DNA of 64,000 bases from Chromatiaceae bacterium (GCA_024235395.1 JACKMK010000002.1:682001-746000); one strand, 5' to 3'. Numbered from the stretch's first letter, positions 24,102-33,694 are shown. The notes: generated by a model from the sequence alone, not told the origin. Numbers and translations are program-made.

Positions 24102-25276
24102 GAGGCATCGCGGTCCTGGGTTCGACCGGGTCGATCGGGCTCAGTACGCTCGATGTGGTCGCGCGTCACCCCGATCGTTACCGGGTGGTCGCGCTGAGTG
24201 CGAACAGCGATGTCCAGGGCATGCTGGCGCAATGCCGGCAGTTCGGTCCGGAACTCGTGGCGATGGCGGATCCGGACAGCGCGCGTGCGCTGGCCGCGGC
24301 GCTCCGTGAAGAACACCTCGCCATCGAGGTGATGGCCGGTCCCGAGGGGCTGGAGGCGGTCGCCACCCATCCCGGCGCCAGTGATCTGATGGCCGCGATC
24401 GTCGGTGCCGCGGGCATGCTGCCGACCCTCGCGGCGGTCCGCCTGGGACGGCGCATCCTGTTGGCCAACAAGGAATCGCTGGTGGTCGCCGGGGGGCTGT
24501 TCGTCGCGGCGGCGCGTGCCAGCGGGGCCCTGGTCCTGCCGATCGACAGTGAACACAACGCGGTGTTCCAGTGTCTGCCCGCGGATCGACCGGCCGGTCT
24601 CGCCGGGGCGGGTGTCGAGCGTATCCTGCTGACCGCATCGGGCGGCCCGTTCCGGCGCTACGCGATGGCGGCGCTGCGCGATGTGACGCCCGCGCAGGCT
24701 TGCGCCCACCCGAACTGGCAGATGGGTCGCAAGATATCGGTCGATTCGGCCACCATGATGAACAAGGGCCTCGAGGTGATCGAGGCACACTGGCTGTTCG
24801 ACGCCGCACCGGAGCAGATCGAGGTGGTCGTGCACCCGCAGAGCGTGATCCACTCGATGGTCCAGTACGTCGACGGCTCGGTGCTCGCGCAGCTCGGCAA
24901 CCCGGATATGCGAACGCCGATCGCGCACGCGCTGGCCTGGCCGGAGCGGCATGCCGCCGGGGTCGCGGCACTGGACCTGTTCGCGGTCGGGCGGCTGGAT
25001 TTCGAACCGCCGGATATGCAACGCTTTCCCTGTCTGCGCCTGGCCTTCGAAGCGGTCGCCGGCGGCGGCACCGCACCGGCCGTGTTGAATGCGGCCAATG
25101 AAGTCGCCGTGGCACGCTTCCTCGAGGGGCGGCTCGGATTCGTGCAGATCGCCGAGGTCGTCGAACGCACCCTGGCGGAGTTCGCACACGGCCCGGCCGA
25201 CGACCTCGAGACCCTGCTCGGTGTCGACCGGCGTGCCCGTGCAATGGCGGAACAAGAGGTGGCCGCGCTGGTCTGA
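24098..25276 (+). CDS. dxr: 1-deoxy-D-xylulose 5-phosphate reductoisomerase
   Basis: A 392-residue Dxr (IspC), the committed step of the MEP isoprenoid route, NADPH-dependent. The Rossmann motif GSTGSIGLSTLDVV is at the N-terminus; the metal/substrate site is in LLANKESLVVAGGLF, LPIDSEHNAVFQCL (with the catalytic Asp-Glu) and WQMGRKISVDSATMMNKGLE. It supplies the isoprenoids used by UppS two genes upstream. The start overlaps cdsA by 4 bases. Confidence 0.97.
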   Translation: MRGIAVLGSTGSIGLSTLDVVARHPDRYRVVALSANSDVQGMLAQCRQFGPELVAMADPDSARALAAALREEHLAIEVMAGPEGLEAVATHPGASDLMAAIVGAAGMLPTLAAVRLGRRILLANKESLVVAGGLFVAAARASGALVLPIDSEHNAVFQCLPADRPAGLAGAGVERILLTASGGPFRRYAMAALRDVTPAQACAHPNWQMGRKISVDSATMMNKGLEVIEAHWLFDAAPEQIEVVVHPQSVIHSMVQYVDGSVLAQLGNPDMRTPIAHALAWPERHAAGVAALDLFAVGRLDFEPPDMQRFPCLRLAFEAVAGGGTAPAVLNAANEVAVARFLEGRLGFVQIAEVVERTLAEFAHGPADDLETLLGVDRRARAMAEQEVAALV

Positions 25277-25283
25277 CTAAACG

Positions 25284-26648
25284 ATGGACGACCTCCTGCT
25301 GAAAGTTGGCGCATTCATAGTCGCGATCGGGCTGCTGGTCTCGGTGCACGAGTTCGGGCACTTCTGGGTCGCGCGGCGCCTCGGCGTCAAGGTGCTGCGG
25401 TTCTCGATCGGTTTCGGTCGCCCGCTGTGGCGGCGACAGGCTTCACCGGACGCCCCTGAGTACGTGATTGCGGCGATCCCGCTGGGCGGCTACGTCAAGA
25501 TGCTCGACGAGCACGAGGGCCCGGTCGCACCCGAGGAGGTGCACCGCGCGTTCAACAGACAGTCACTGTGGGTCCGCTCGGCGGTCGTCGTGGCCGGTCC
25601 GCTGTTCAATTTCCTGTTCGCGATCTTCGCATTCTGGCTGGTGCTGACCCTCGGTGAGACGGGCATGCGCCCGCTTGTCGGTGCGGTGACCGCGGATTCG
25701 CCGGCGTCCCGGGCCGGGTTCAGTGGCGGTGACGAGATCCTGTCGATCAACGGTCAGCCGACGCCGACCTGGTCGCTGGCGGTCCAGGAGATCGCTGCGG
25801 CTTCGGTCGGCGAGCCGACGCTGCGCGTCGGCGTGCGCGACGCCGCCGGCAACGAGCAGGTGCGGTCGATCCCCTCGAGCGAGGTCGGCGATCTGGCGGA
25901 AACCAAGGATCTGCTGGCACATCTCGGTGTGACGCCCGAGCGTCCGGCGGTCCCGCCCGTGATCGGCAGGGTGATCGCTGGCGAGCCCGCCGATGCGGCC
26001 GGCCTGCGCGCGGGTGACCGGGTCGTCAGCGCGGATGGTGAGGCTGTTCCCGATTGGGGGCACTGGGTGGACTACGTGCGCGAGCGGCCCGGTGCCGAGA
26101 TCCTGTTGCAGATCGAGCGCGGCGGACAGCCCCTCGAGGTGCGTCTGACCCCGGCACCGCTGGTGCAGGACGGTGCCGTGATCGGGCGTATCGGTGCCGC
26201 CAACCAGCCGGCCCCGGAGCTGATCGCGCGTTTCGAGGTCGAGTACCGCATGGGGCTGGCGGAGGCGATGCCGGCCGCGGTACAGCGCACCTGGGAGTAT
26301 TCGGTGCTGACCCTGAAGGTCATCTGGCGCGTGCTGACCGGCGAGGCGTCGATCCACAACCTCAGCGGTCCCATCACCATCGCCGATGCAGCGGGCAAGA
26401 CCGCGAGCATCGGGTTTGTGTACTTCCTCAAGTTTCTGGCGATCGTCAGTATCAGCCTCGGCGTGCTCAATCTGCTGCCGGTGCCCGTGCTCGACGGCGG
26501 ACACCTGCTGTACTTCGCGGTCGAGGCGATCAAGGGCAGTCCGCTGTCGGAAGCGGCGATGATTCAGGGACAGAAGATCGGCCTGCTGATGCTCCTGGGC
26601 CTGATGACCCTGGCGTTCTACGTCGATATCCTGCGCATTATCGGTTAG
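25284..26648 (+). CDS. rseP: Site-2 protease RseP
   Basis: A 454-residue inner-membrane zinc protease that cuts the anti-sigma factor RseA and remnant signal peptides during sigma-E signalling. The HEFGH motif (VSVHEFGHFWVARRLGVKVL) is in the first helix; the second metal motif NLLPVPVLDGGHLLYF is near the C-terminus. Two PDZ domains lie between (GAVTADSPASRAGFSGGDEI and GRVIAGEPADAAGLRAGDRV). Four membrane helices as usual. Gene order dxr-rseP-bamA is standard. Confidence 0.97.
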   Translation: MDDLLLKVGAFIVAIGLLVSVHEFGHFWVARRLGVKVLRFSIGFGRPLWRRQASPDAPEYVIAAIPLGGYVKMLDEHEGPVAPEEVHRAFNRQSLWVRSAVVVAGPLFNFLFAIFAFWLVLTLGETGMRPLVGAVTADSPASRAGFSGGDEILSINGQPTPTWSLAVQEIAAASVGEPTLRVGVRDAAGNEQVRSIPSSEVGDLAETKDLLAHLGVTPERPAVPPVIGRVIAGEPADAAGLRAGDRVVSADGEAVPDWGHWVDYVRERPGAEILLQIERGGQPLEVRLTPAPLVQDGAVIGRIGAANQPAPELIARFEVEYRMGLAEAMPAAVQRTWEYSVLTLKVIWRVLTGEASIHNLSGPITIADAAGKTASIGFVYFLKFLAIVSISLGVLNLLPVPVLDGGHLLYFAVEAIKGSPLSEAAMIQGQKIGLLMLLGLMTLAFYVDILRIIG

Positions 26649-26732
26649 CCCGGGCGGACCCGGCGCTGCAGTACTGCGGGTGTGCACAGCTTGCGCTCGC
26701 GTACCAGCCTACTTTTGGTCTGACTGATACCC

Positions 26733-26738
26733 TATAAT
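26733..26738 (+). promoter_or_regulatory. Candidate -10 element upstream of bamA
   Basis: A consensus TATAAT lies 75 bp before the bamA start in otherwise GC-rich DNA. No good -35 is found at 17 bp (TACTTT is closest), so it would need an activator or be weak. A sigma-E-type promoter was looked for and not seen. Confidence 0.4.
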
Positions 26739-26813
26739 CGCGAATCTTCCGCCGGCCGGCACCCGATCACGTGCGTGCCGCGATCACAAGTAAGGGTGTT
26801 CGAGAGAGATCAG

Positions 26814-29099
26814 ATGCGGGCTTTACTCTGGTGCGTATTGTTGCCTTGGCTGGGGTTCGTCGCGCAGGCCGGGGCGGTCGGTTTCCAGGTAACGGACATT
26901 CGCGTCGAAGGTCTGCAGCGGATCACAGCCGGTACCGTATTCAACTACCTGCCGGTCAAGCCCGGCGACCAGGTCGATCTGAAACAGACCTCGGACATCG
27001 TCCGGGCACTCTACAAGACCGGCTTCTTCAAGGATGTCCGACTCGAAAAGCAGGGCAGCGTACTGGTCGTCGTCGTGACCGAGCGGCCGGCTATCTCTGA
27101 GATCAATTTTTCCGGCAACAAGTCGATCGACAGCGACGCCCTGAAGCTCGGGCTCAAGGAGATCGGGCTTGCGGAAGGACGCACCTTCGAGCGTTCGGTG
27201 CTCGAGAAGATCGAGCAGGAACTCGAGCGGCAGTATTTCAACCAGGGCAAGTATGCGGTCAAGCTGACGTCCACGGTGACGCCGCTGGAACGCAATCGCG
27301 TGTCGATCGACATCAATGTCGTGGAAGGCAGGACGGCGCGTATCAAGAAGATCAACATCGTCGGCAACCAGAACTTCGACGAAGATGACCTGCTCGACGA
27401 GTTCGAACTGTCGACCGGCGGGTGGCTGTCCTGGCTGACCCGGGACAACCAGTATTCGCGGCCCAAGCTGGCCGGCGACCTGGAGGTGCTGCGCTCCTAC
27501 TACCTGGATCGCGGCTACGTGAATTTCAAGATCGAATCGACCCAGGTCACGATCACCCCGGACAAAGAGGACATCTACATCACGATCAATGTCACCGAAG
27601 GCGAGGTGTTCTCGATCAGTGATATCCGTCTCGCGGGCGACATCGAGGGAGAGCCGGACGAGTACTTCCCGTTGATCCACCTGCAGCGGGGACAGCCGTT
27701 CGCACGCAAGGCCGTGGTCGAGAGCAGCGACCGCATCTCCGCGAAGCTGTCCGACCTCGGTTTCGCGTTCGCGAACGTCAACAGCATTCCCGAGATCGAC
27801 GAGGAAGGCAAAACCGTCGCAGTGACGTTCTTCGTCGACCCGGGCAAGCGCGCCTACGTGCGGCGCGTCAACATCAGCGGCAATTCGCGCACCCGCGACG
27901 AGGTGATTCGCCGCGAGTTCAGGCAGATGGAGTCGACCTGGTTCTCCGGGGAAAAACTGAAGCTGTCGCGCGAGCGCGTCCAGCGCACGGGTTACTTCGA
28001 CGGGGTCTCGGTGGAGACGCCCTCGGTTCCGGGCTCGGCCGACGAGGTCGACATCAACATGACGGTCACCGAAAAGCCTTCCGGTTCGCTGCTGGCGGGT
28101 ATCGGGTTCTCGCAGTCGGATGGTGTCGTGGTCAATGCGTCGATCAGCCAGGACAACTTCGCTGGCACTGGCAAGAAGGTATCGCTGGCGTTGAAGACCA
28201 GCAGTGCGAACCAGCACTACCAGGTGTCGTACACCAACCCGTATTACACCGTCGACGGCATAAGCCGGGGTTTCGACCTGAGCTATCGTTCGACCGACTT
28301 CGACGACCTCGATACCGCCGACTACAAGACAGACGATCTGATTGCCGGCATGAGTTTCGGCATCCCGTTGAGCGAGTTCAACCGGTTCAATTTCGGCGTC
28401 GCCCTGCATCACATCGATTTCGAAGTGGGTTCACAGCCGTCGGAGGAGGTGCTGCAGTTCGAAGAGGACGAGGGCAACCAGTTCCTCAATCTCGAACTCA
28501 CGCTGAACTGGCGTCACGACTCGCGCGACACGGCGATCTTTCCGAAGGCCGGTGCATTGCAGTCGTTGTTCGCCGAGGCCAGCGTGCCGGGCAGCGATCT
28601 GAGTTACTACAAGATCTCGTATGAACACCGCCGCTACTGGCGGGTGGCTGGCGAACTGGTGTTTTCGTTGAGCGGCGAGATCGGATACGGCGATGCGTAC
28701 GGCAAGACCACCAGCCTGCCGCTGTGGGAACATTACTACGGCGGCGGTCCGGGAACGGTGCGCGGTTTCGCCGCCCGTTCGATCGGGCCACGTGACTCGC
28801 AAGGCGATCCGATCGGTGGTAATGCGATCTATGCGGGAAGCGCCGAACTGCTGTTCCCCCCGCCGTTCCGTGGCGCCGGTGAATCGGTGCGCCTGGCGGC
28901 GTTCGTCGATGCGGGTGCGGTGATCGACACGCGCGATACCGACCTGTTCGATACCGATGAGTTGCGTTATTCGGCAGGCCTGGGCCTATCCTGGTTGTCG
29001 CCGGTCGGCGCACTCACGATAAGCTACGCCATACCGTTCCAGGCAGACGACCAGGACGAGAAAGAAGAGTTTCAGTTCTCGTTGGGTACAACGTTCTGA
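26814..29099 (+). CDS. bamA: Outer membrane protein assembly factor BamA
   Basis: A 761-residue BamA, the central Omp85 component that folds beta-barrel proteins into the outer membrane. A signal peptide (MRALLWCVLLPWLGFVAQAG, cleavage near AVG) is followed by five POTRA domains (first FQVTDIRVEGLQRITAGTVF, last IRREFRQMESTWFSGEKLKL) and the 16-strand barrel. The loop-6 VRGF-type motif is in GGPGTVRGFAARSIGPRD, and the last residue is Phe (FQFSLGTTF), the barrel-targeting signal. ATG 26814 is chosen for the signal peptide; a longer start would add 13 hydrophilic residues. Confidence 0.97.
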   Translation: MRALLWCVLLPWLGFVAQAGAVGFQVTDIRVEGLQRITAGTVFNYLPVKPGDQVDLKQTSDIVRALYKTGFFKDVRLEKQGSVLVVVVTERPAISEINFSGNKSIDSDALKLGLKEIGLAEGRTFERSVLEKIEQELERQYFNQGKYAVKLTSTVTPLERNRVSIDINVVEGRTARIKKINIVGNQNFDEDDLLDEFELSTGGWLSWLTRDNQYSRPKLAGDLEVLRSYYLDRGYVNFKIESTQVTITPDKEDIYITINVTEGEVFSISDIRLAGDIEGEPDEYFPLIHLQRGQPFARKAVVESSDRISAKLSDLGFAFANVNSIPEIDEEGKTVAVTFFVDPGKRAYVRRVNISGNSRTRDEVIRREFRQMESTWFSGEKLKLSRERVQRTGYFDGVSVETPSVPGSADEVDINMTVTEKPSGSLLAGIGFSQSDGVVVNASISQDNFAGTGKKVSLALKTSSANQHYQVSYTNPYYTVDGISRGFDLSYRSTDFDDLDTADYKTDDLIAGMSFGIPLSEFNRFNFGVALHHIDFEVGSQPSEEVLQFEEDEGNQFLNLELTLNWRHDSRDTAIFPKAGALQSLFAEASVPGSDLSYYKISYEHRRYWRVAGELVFSLSGEIGYGDAYGKTTSLPLWEHYYGGGPGTVRGFAARSIGPRDSQGDPIGGNAIYAGSAELLFPPPFRGAGESVRLAAFVDAGAVIDTRDTDLFDTDELRYSAGLGLSWLSPVGALTISYAIPFQADDQDEKEEFQFSLGTTF

Positions 29100-29113
29100 A
29101 GTTGAGGGGTGAA

Positions 29114-29635
29114 ATGATGAGATTCCGATGGATGGCCATACTGCTGGCCGCCGCGAGTTGCCTTTCGGGCATTTCATCCGCAGCGGAGGTGTCGGTCGCG
29201 GTGGTCAATGTGGCGCGCCTGCAGAACGAGGTGCCGCAGATGGCGCGGGTGCGCGAAAAGATCAAGCAGGAGTTCGTCGCGCGCGAGGCCAAGATCACGG
29301 CGCAGGAAGAACAGATCGGGCAGCTCGAAGAGAAACTGGTGCGGGATCGCAGCAATATCAGCGATGCCGAGGCGAAGAACCTGCAGCGCGACATCCGTTC
29401 GCGCACCCTGCGATTCGAGAACGCCAAGGAAGAACTGGAGAGTGACCGGCGCCTGCGGCTCAACGAAGAGATGGACCGCCTGCGCCGGGTGTTGTCGGAG
29501 GTGATCGCAGAGGTCGCGAAGGCCGAGCAACTGGATATCGTTCTGGAGAGCGGTGTCACCTGGGCCTCCGAGCGCGCGAATATCACCGACAAGGTGCTGG
29601 CGCGCATGCGCGAACTCGACCAGGCCGCGAAGTAA
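29114..29635 (+). CDS. skp: OmpH/Skp periplasmic chaperone
   Basis: A 173-residue Skp-like chaperone that ferries unfolded outer-membrane proteins to BamA. Signal peptide MMRFRWMAILLAAASCLSGI with cleavage near SSA-AEV; then VSVAVVNVARLQNEVPQMAR and a long charged coiled coil (about residues 45-120, e.g. KITAQEEQIGQLEEKLVRDR) that forms the tentacles. The C-terminal ANITDKVLARMRELD closes the trimer body. ATG 29114 or 29117 are equally possible; both follow GAGGGGTG. Confidence 0.92.
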   Translation: MMRFRWMAILLAAASCLSGISSAAEVSVAVVNVARLQNEVPQMARVREKIKQEFVAREAKITAQEEQIGQLEEKLVRDRSNISDAEAKNLQRDIRSRTLRFENAKEELESDRRLRLNEEMDRLRRVLSEVIAEVAKAEQLDIVLESGVTWASERANITDKVLARMRELDQAAK

Positions 29636-29643
29636 CGGGTCGC

Positions 29644-30669
29644 ATGGGGTTCACGCTTGGACACTTGGCGGAGGTGGCCCGCGCGCAGCTGCGCGGTGAT
29701 CCGCAGATCGTGATCGAAGCGGTGTCGACCTTACAGGATGCGCGGCCGGGCTCGATCAGCTTTCTCGCCAACCGCCGCTACCGGTCTTATCTCAAGGACA
29801 CCCATGCGTCCGCAGTCATCCTGGAAGAACAGGACGCCGCCGATTGCCCGGTAGCGTGTCTGGTCACCGACAACCCCTACCTGGCGCACGCGCGCGTGAT
29901 GCAGGCCCTGCATCCCGACCCGGCCGTCGAGCCGGGGGTGCATCCGACGGCCATCGTGGAACCGGGTGCAACGGTGGCCGACACGGCGCAGATCGGCAGT
30001 AACTGCTACGTCGGGCGCGGCGTCACGATCGAGGACGCGGTGGTGATCGGCCCCGGCTGCGTCGTGCTGGAGAATGCCCATGTGGGTGCGAATTCCCGCC
30101 TGGTCGCGTCGGTTACGCTGTGCCCGGAGACCCATCTGGGCCGGCGTTGCCTGATCCACCCGGGCGTGGTGATCGGTGGCGACGGTTTCGGTCTCGCCAA
30201 CGATCAGGGCGCCTGGCAGAAGGTGCCGCAGATCGGCCGTGCCGTTCTCGGCGACGACGTCGAGGTCGGTTCGTGCTCGTCGATCGATCGCGGTGCGATC
30301 GGCGACACCCTGATCCACGACGGCGTGAAGATCGACAGCCAGGTGCATATCGCGCACAACGTGGAGATCGGCGAGCATACGGCGATCGCCGGTTGCGCGG
30401 CGGTGGCCGGATCGACCCGCGTCGGCGCCTATTGCACCATCGCCGGCGGGGCGGGCATCACCGGACACGTCGAGCTGACCGACCGGGTGCACGTCTCCGG
30501 GGTCACCTCGGTAACGCGATCGATCACCAAGCCAGGGGTCTACACCAGCACGGTCCCGGCGATGGAGCATTCGATATGGATGAAGAATTTCGCGCGTCTG
30601 CGCCAGCTGGATGACATGGCGCGGCGCATCAAGCAGCTGGAGCAACAGCTGGCCGCATTGCAGCGGTAA
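29644..30669 (+). CDS. lpxD: UDP-3-O-(3-hydroxyacyl)glucosamine N-acyltransferase
   Basis: A 341-residue LpxD, third step of lipid A synthesis, adding the second hydroxyacyl chain from ACP. An N-terminal uridine-binding domain (FTLGHLAEVARAQLRGDPQI) is followed by the left-handed beta-helix of hexapeptide repeats (IGSNCYVGRGVTIEDAVVIG) and a C-terminal helix (ARLRQLDDMARRIKQLEQQL). The catalytic His lies in VKIDSQVHIAHNVEIGEHTA. Standard position between skp and fabZ. Confidence 0.96.
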   Translation: MGFTLGHLAEVARAQLRGDPQIVIEAVSTLQDARPGSISFLANRRYRSYLKDTHASAVILEEQDAADCPVACLVTDNPYLAHARVMQALHPDPAVEPGVHPTAIVEPGATVADTAQIGSNCYVGRGVTIEDAVVIGPGCVVLENAHVGANSRLVASVTLCPETHLGRRCLIHPGVVIGGDGFGLANDQGAWQKVPQIGRAVLGDDVEVGSCSSIDRGAIGDTLIHDGVKIDSQVHIAHNVEIGEHTAIAGCAAVAGSTRVGAYCTIAGGAGITGHVELTDRVHVSGVTSVTRSITKPGVYTSTVPAMEHSIWMKNFARLRQLDDMARRIKQLEQQLAALQR

Positions 30670-30758
30670 GCCGATAAGTACGGCCGAGATGGGCGGGTAC
30701 CTCTGGGACGCACCGACCGGACAACTAGAAACATTCCTTGGAGGTCACTTTAGACGCT

Positions 30759-31187
30759 ATGGACATACTCCAGATTCAAAGCATGCTGCCGCACCGTTAC
30801 CCGTTTCTGCTGGTGGACCGGGTGCTCGAGAGCGAGCCCGGCAAGCGGCTTGTCGCGATCAAGAATGTGACCTTCAACGAGCCGTTCTTCCAGGGGCATT
30901 TCCCAAGCAAGCCGGTGATGCCCGGTGTATTGCTGATCGAGGCGATGGCCCAGGCCACCGGACTGCTGGCGATGGAGAGCGCCGATGTGCCGAAGGAGGC
31001 CATCTACTACCTGGTCGGTGTCGACAAGGCGCGTTTCAAGCGCCCGGTCGTACCCGGCGACCAGCTGGTGTTCGAAGTCGAGGTGCTCAAGCACAAGCGT
31101 GAGATCTGGGTTTTTGCCGCCGAGGCAAAGGTCGACGGCAGCGTCGTCGCGTCCGCCGAGATCATGTGTACTGCGCGGAATCTCTGA
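30759..31187 (+). CDS. fabZ: 3-hydroxyacyl-[acyl-carrier-protein] dehydratase
   Basis: A 142-residue FabZ hot-dog-fold dehydratase of fatty-acid elongation. The active-site His is in HRYPFLLVDRVLE and FFQGHFPSKPVMPGVLLIEA, with the Glu in the latter segment. The ATG at 30759 is used; a strong TTGGAGGT lies rather far upstream (13-14 bases). FabZ and LpxA compete for hydroxyacyl-ACP, so joint transcription keeps membrane and lipid A synthesis in balance. Confidence 0.96.
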   Translation: MDILQIQSMLPHRYPFLLVDRVLESEPGKRLVAIKNVTFNEPFFQGHFPSKPVMPGVLLIEAMAQATGLLAMESADVPKEAIYYLVGVDKARFKRPVVPGDQLVFEVEVLKHKREIWVFAAEAKVDGSVVASAEIMCTARNL

Positions 31188-31189
31188 AC

Positions 31190-31960
31190 GTGATCGATCC
31201 GCACGCACTGGTCGACCCGGACGCGGAACTGGACGAGGGCGTCAGCGTCGGTCCGTTCAGCGTGATCGGTGCGGGTGTGCATATCGGCCGTGGCACCACG
31301 ATCGGACCGCACGCGGTGATCAAGGGTCCCTGTCGCATCGGTCGGGACAATCGGATCTTTCAATTCGCGTCGATCGGCGAGGATCCCCAGGACAAGAAAT
31401 ACGCCGGCGAGCCGACCTCGCTGGAGATCGGTGACCGCAACCAGATCCGCGAATTCGCGACGGTCCACCGCGGCACCGTGCAGGACGAGAGTTGTACCCG
31501 CGTTGGCAGCGACAACCTGCTGATGGCGTATACGCACGTTGCCCACGACTGCCGCATCGGCAATCACGTGATCCTCGCGAACGCCGCTTCGCTCGGTGGT
31601 CATGTACGAATTGCCGACTGGGCGATTCTCGGCGGCTTCAGCATCGTCCATCAGTTCTGTCGCATCGGTGAGCACTGTTTCACCGCGATGGGCAGCGCGA
31701 TCAGCAAGGATGTGCCGCCGTACATGATGGTCGGTGGCCATCCGGCGCGGCCGCATGGCATCAACAGTGAAGGGTTGCGCCGGCGGGATTTCTCGGCGCA
31801 GCAGATCAGCAACATCAAGCGGGCCTACAAACTGCTCTACAGGTCCGGGCTGGCACTGGCCGAGGCGAGTGCGCAGATCGCCAGCGCGGCGGAGCAGAGC
31901 CCGGAGTTGCGCGTGATGGTCGATTTCCTCGCAGCGAGCGAGCGCAGCATCGTACGTTGA
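31190..31960 (+). CDS. lpxA: UDP-N-acetylglucosamine O-acyltransferase
   Basis: A 256-residue LpxA, first step of lipid A synthesis. GTG 31190, two bases after the fabZ stop, gives VIDPHALVDPDAELDEGVSV, the normal N-terminus; a start inside fabZ at 31166 is unlikely. Hexapeptide repeats build the beta helix; the catalytic His is in YTHVAHDCRIGNHVIL, and AIVG-type GHPARPHGINSEGLRRR follows. The C-terminal helical part is complete. Confidence 0.96.
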   Translation: MIDPHALVDPDAELDEGVSVGPFSVIGAGVHIGRGTTIGPHAVIKGPCRIGRDNRIFQFASIGEDPQDKKYAGEPTSLEIGDRNQIREFATVHRGTVQDESCTRVGSDNLLMAYTHVAHDCRIGNHVILANAASLGGHVRIADWAILGGFSIVHQFCRIGEHCFTAMGSAISKDVPPYMMVGGHPARPHGINSEGLRRRDFSAQQISNIKRAYKLLYRSGLALAEASAQIASAAEQSPELRVMVDFLAASERSIVR

Positions 31961-31968
31961 CCTTGGCG

Positions 31969-33126
31969 ATGGGGCTGCGGATAGGCATCGTCGCCGCCGA
32001 ACCCTCCGCCGACCTGCTGGCGGCCGGTCTGATGCGTGCGCTGCGTGAACAACTTCCGGGGGTACGCTTCGAAGGTGTCGCGGGTCCGCTGATGCAGGCG
32101 GAAGGCATCGACCAGTGGGCGCCGATGGACAGTCTCTCGGTGATGGGCCTGTTCGAGGTGTTGCGTCACCTGCCGCGCCTGTTGCGGCTGCGCAGTCGGT
32201 TGTTGGCGCGGTGGCGGGATACGCCGCCCGCACTGTTGATCGGCGTCGATGCCCCGGATTTCAACCTGACCCTCGAGCAACGCCTGCGTGACAGCGGGGT
32301 GCCGACGGTGCATTACGTCAGTCCCACCGTCTGGGCGTGGCGCAGCGGACGGGTCAAGAAGATCCGCAGCGCGGTAGACCTGCTGTTGACGATCTTTCCG
32401 TTCGAGACCGACTTCCTCGCCGCACGTGGTGTCACCGCCCGCTACGTCGGGCATCCGCTGGCCGCCGAGATGCCGCTCGCACCGGATCGCGACGCCGCCC
32501 GCCGCGCCCTGAAGATCGACCCGGCGGCGCCGGTGCTCGCGGTGTTGCCCGGCAGTCGGCGCAGCGAGGTCAGCCGCCTGACGCGGCCGTTCGTGCAAAC
32601 GGCCGCGGCCCTGCACGCCGAGCAGCCGCGCCTGCAGATCGTCGTACCGCTGATCAACGAGGCCACCCGCGCGCTGTTCGAGGCCGATTGGCGACGCTAT
32701 GCGCCGCAGCTGCCGGTCTCGATGTCGCTTGGCACCAGCCGCGCCGCGATGGCCGCTGCCGACGTGCTGCTGCTCGCGTCCGGTACCGCGACCCTGGAGG
32801 GCCTGTTGAGCAAGCGTCCGATGGTGGTCGGTTACAAGGTCAATCCGGCCACCTATGCGGTGGTCCGCTGGTTGCGCCTGCTCAAGGTCGAGCACGTCGC
32901 GATCGCGAACCTGCTGGCCGGTGAGCGCCTTGCCCCGGAACTGATCCAGGATGCGTGCGAGCCCGAGCGGCTGCTGCCGCCGTTGCGCGATTTCCTTGCC
33001 GACGCCGGGCTGCGGAACAGGATCGCGGCACGCTACACCGAGATCCACCGCACCCTGCGGATCGACACCAACCAGGAGGCGGCGCAGGCGGTGGTGGCAT
33101 TGCTCAGGGAGCGCGGCCTTGTCTGA
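31969..33126 (+). CDS. lpxB: Lipid-A-disaccharide synthase
   Basis: A 385-residue GT19 glycosyltransferase that joins UDP-2,3-diacylglucosamine and lipid X. Family blocks: GLRIGIVAAEPSADLLAAGL, VLIGVDAPDFNL-type LLIGVDAPDFNLTLEQRLRD, HYVSPTVWAWRSGRVKKIRS, LAVLPGSRRSEVSRL and ATLEGLLSKRPMVVGYKVNP. The usual G-E-x-S-G-D near the N-terminus reads AEPSAD here, with Ala for Gly. A TTG at 31957 overlapping the lpxA stop (TTGA) is an alternative start adding four residues. It overlaps rnhB at its end. Confidence 0.95.
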   Translation: MGLRIGIVAAEPSADLLAAGLMRALREQLPGVRFEGVAGPLMQAEGIDQWAPMDSLSVMGLFEVLRHLPRLLRLRSRLLARWRDTPPALLIGVDAPDFNLTLEQRLRDSGVPTVHYVSPTVWAWRSGRVKKIRSAVDLLLTIFPFETDFLAARGVTARYVGHPLAAEMPLAPDRDAARRALKIDPAAPVLAVLPGSRRSEVSRLTRPFVQTAAALHAEQPRLQIVVPLINEATRALFEADWRRYAPQLPVSMSLGTSRAAMAAADVLLLASGTATLEGLLSKRPMVVGYKVNPATYAVVRWLRLLKVEHVAIANLLAGERLAPELIQDACEPERLLPPLRDFLADAGLRNRIAARYTEIHRTLRIDTNQEAAQAVVALLRERGLV

Positions 33127-33694
33127 AGGATGGCAGTGTGGGATCGACGAGGTCGGCCGGGGACCGCTGGCCGGTCCGGTGGTCGCCGCCGCGGTGATTC
33201 TCGACCCGGCGCGGCCGATCGAGGGGCTGGCCGATTCGAAGGCGCTGAGCGCGCGGCGGCGCGACCTGCTGTTCGAGCAGATCTGCACCCATGCGGTCGC
33301 CTGGGCGGTCGGTCGCGCCGAGGTCGCCGAGATCGACCAGCTCAACATACTGCAGGCCAGCCTGCTGGCGATGCAGCGCGCGGTCGCGGGGCTGTCGCCG
33401 GTACCGGTCAGCGCGCTGGTGGACGGCAACCGGCTGCCGCAGCTGCCCTGCCCGGGGCGCGCGATCGTCGGCGGCGATGCGATCGAGCCGTGCATCTCGG
33501 CGGCCTCGATCGTCGCCAAGGTGCTGCGCGACCGCGAGATGGTCGCGATGGATGACCGCTATCCCGGCTATGGCCTGGCGCGGCACAAGGGTTATCCCAC
33601 CGCCCAGCACCTCGCGGCGCTGCGCACCCTGGGGGTCAGCCCGATCCATCGCCGGTCGTTCGGGCCGGTGCGGCGGATCCTCGCCCAGCCGTGA
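33119..33694 (+). CDS. rnhB: Ribonuclease HII
   Basis: A 191-residue RNase HII that removes ribonucleotides from DNA. The TTG start at 33119, eight bases inside the end of lpxB, gives SEGWQCGIDEVGRGPLAGPV; the first Asp-Glu pair of the active site is in GIDEVGRG, the third Asp in ALVDGNRLPQL and the last in KVLRDREMVAMD. No ATG upstream fits the family. The TTG start and overlap imply translational coupling. Length slightly short but complete. Confidence 0.94.
   Translation: MSEGWQCGIDEVGRGPLAGPVVAAAVILDPARPIEGLADSKALSARRRDLLFEQICTHAVAWAVGRAEVAEIDQLNILQASLLAMQRAVAGLSPVPVSALVDGNRLPQLPCPGRAIVGGDAIEPCISAASIVAKVLRDREMVAMDDRYPGYGLARHKGYPTAQHLAALRTLGVSPIHRRSFGPVRRILAQP

Noticed and set aside
26690..26760. 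Sigma-E promoter for bamA
   Set aside because: No GGAACTT/TCAAA pair at proper spacing; only a -10-like TATAAT was found.
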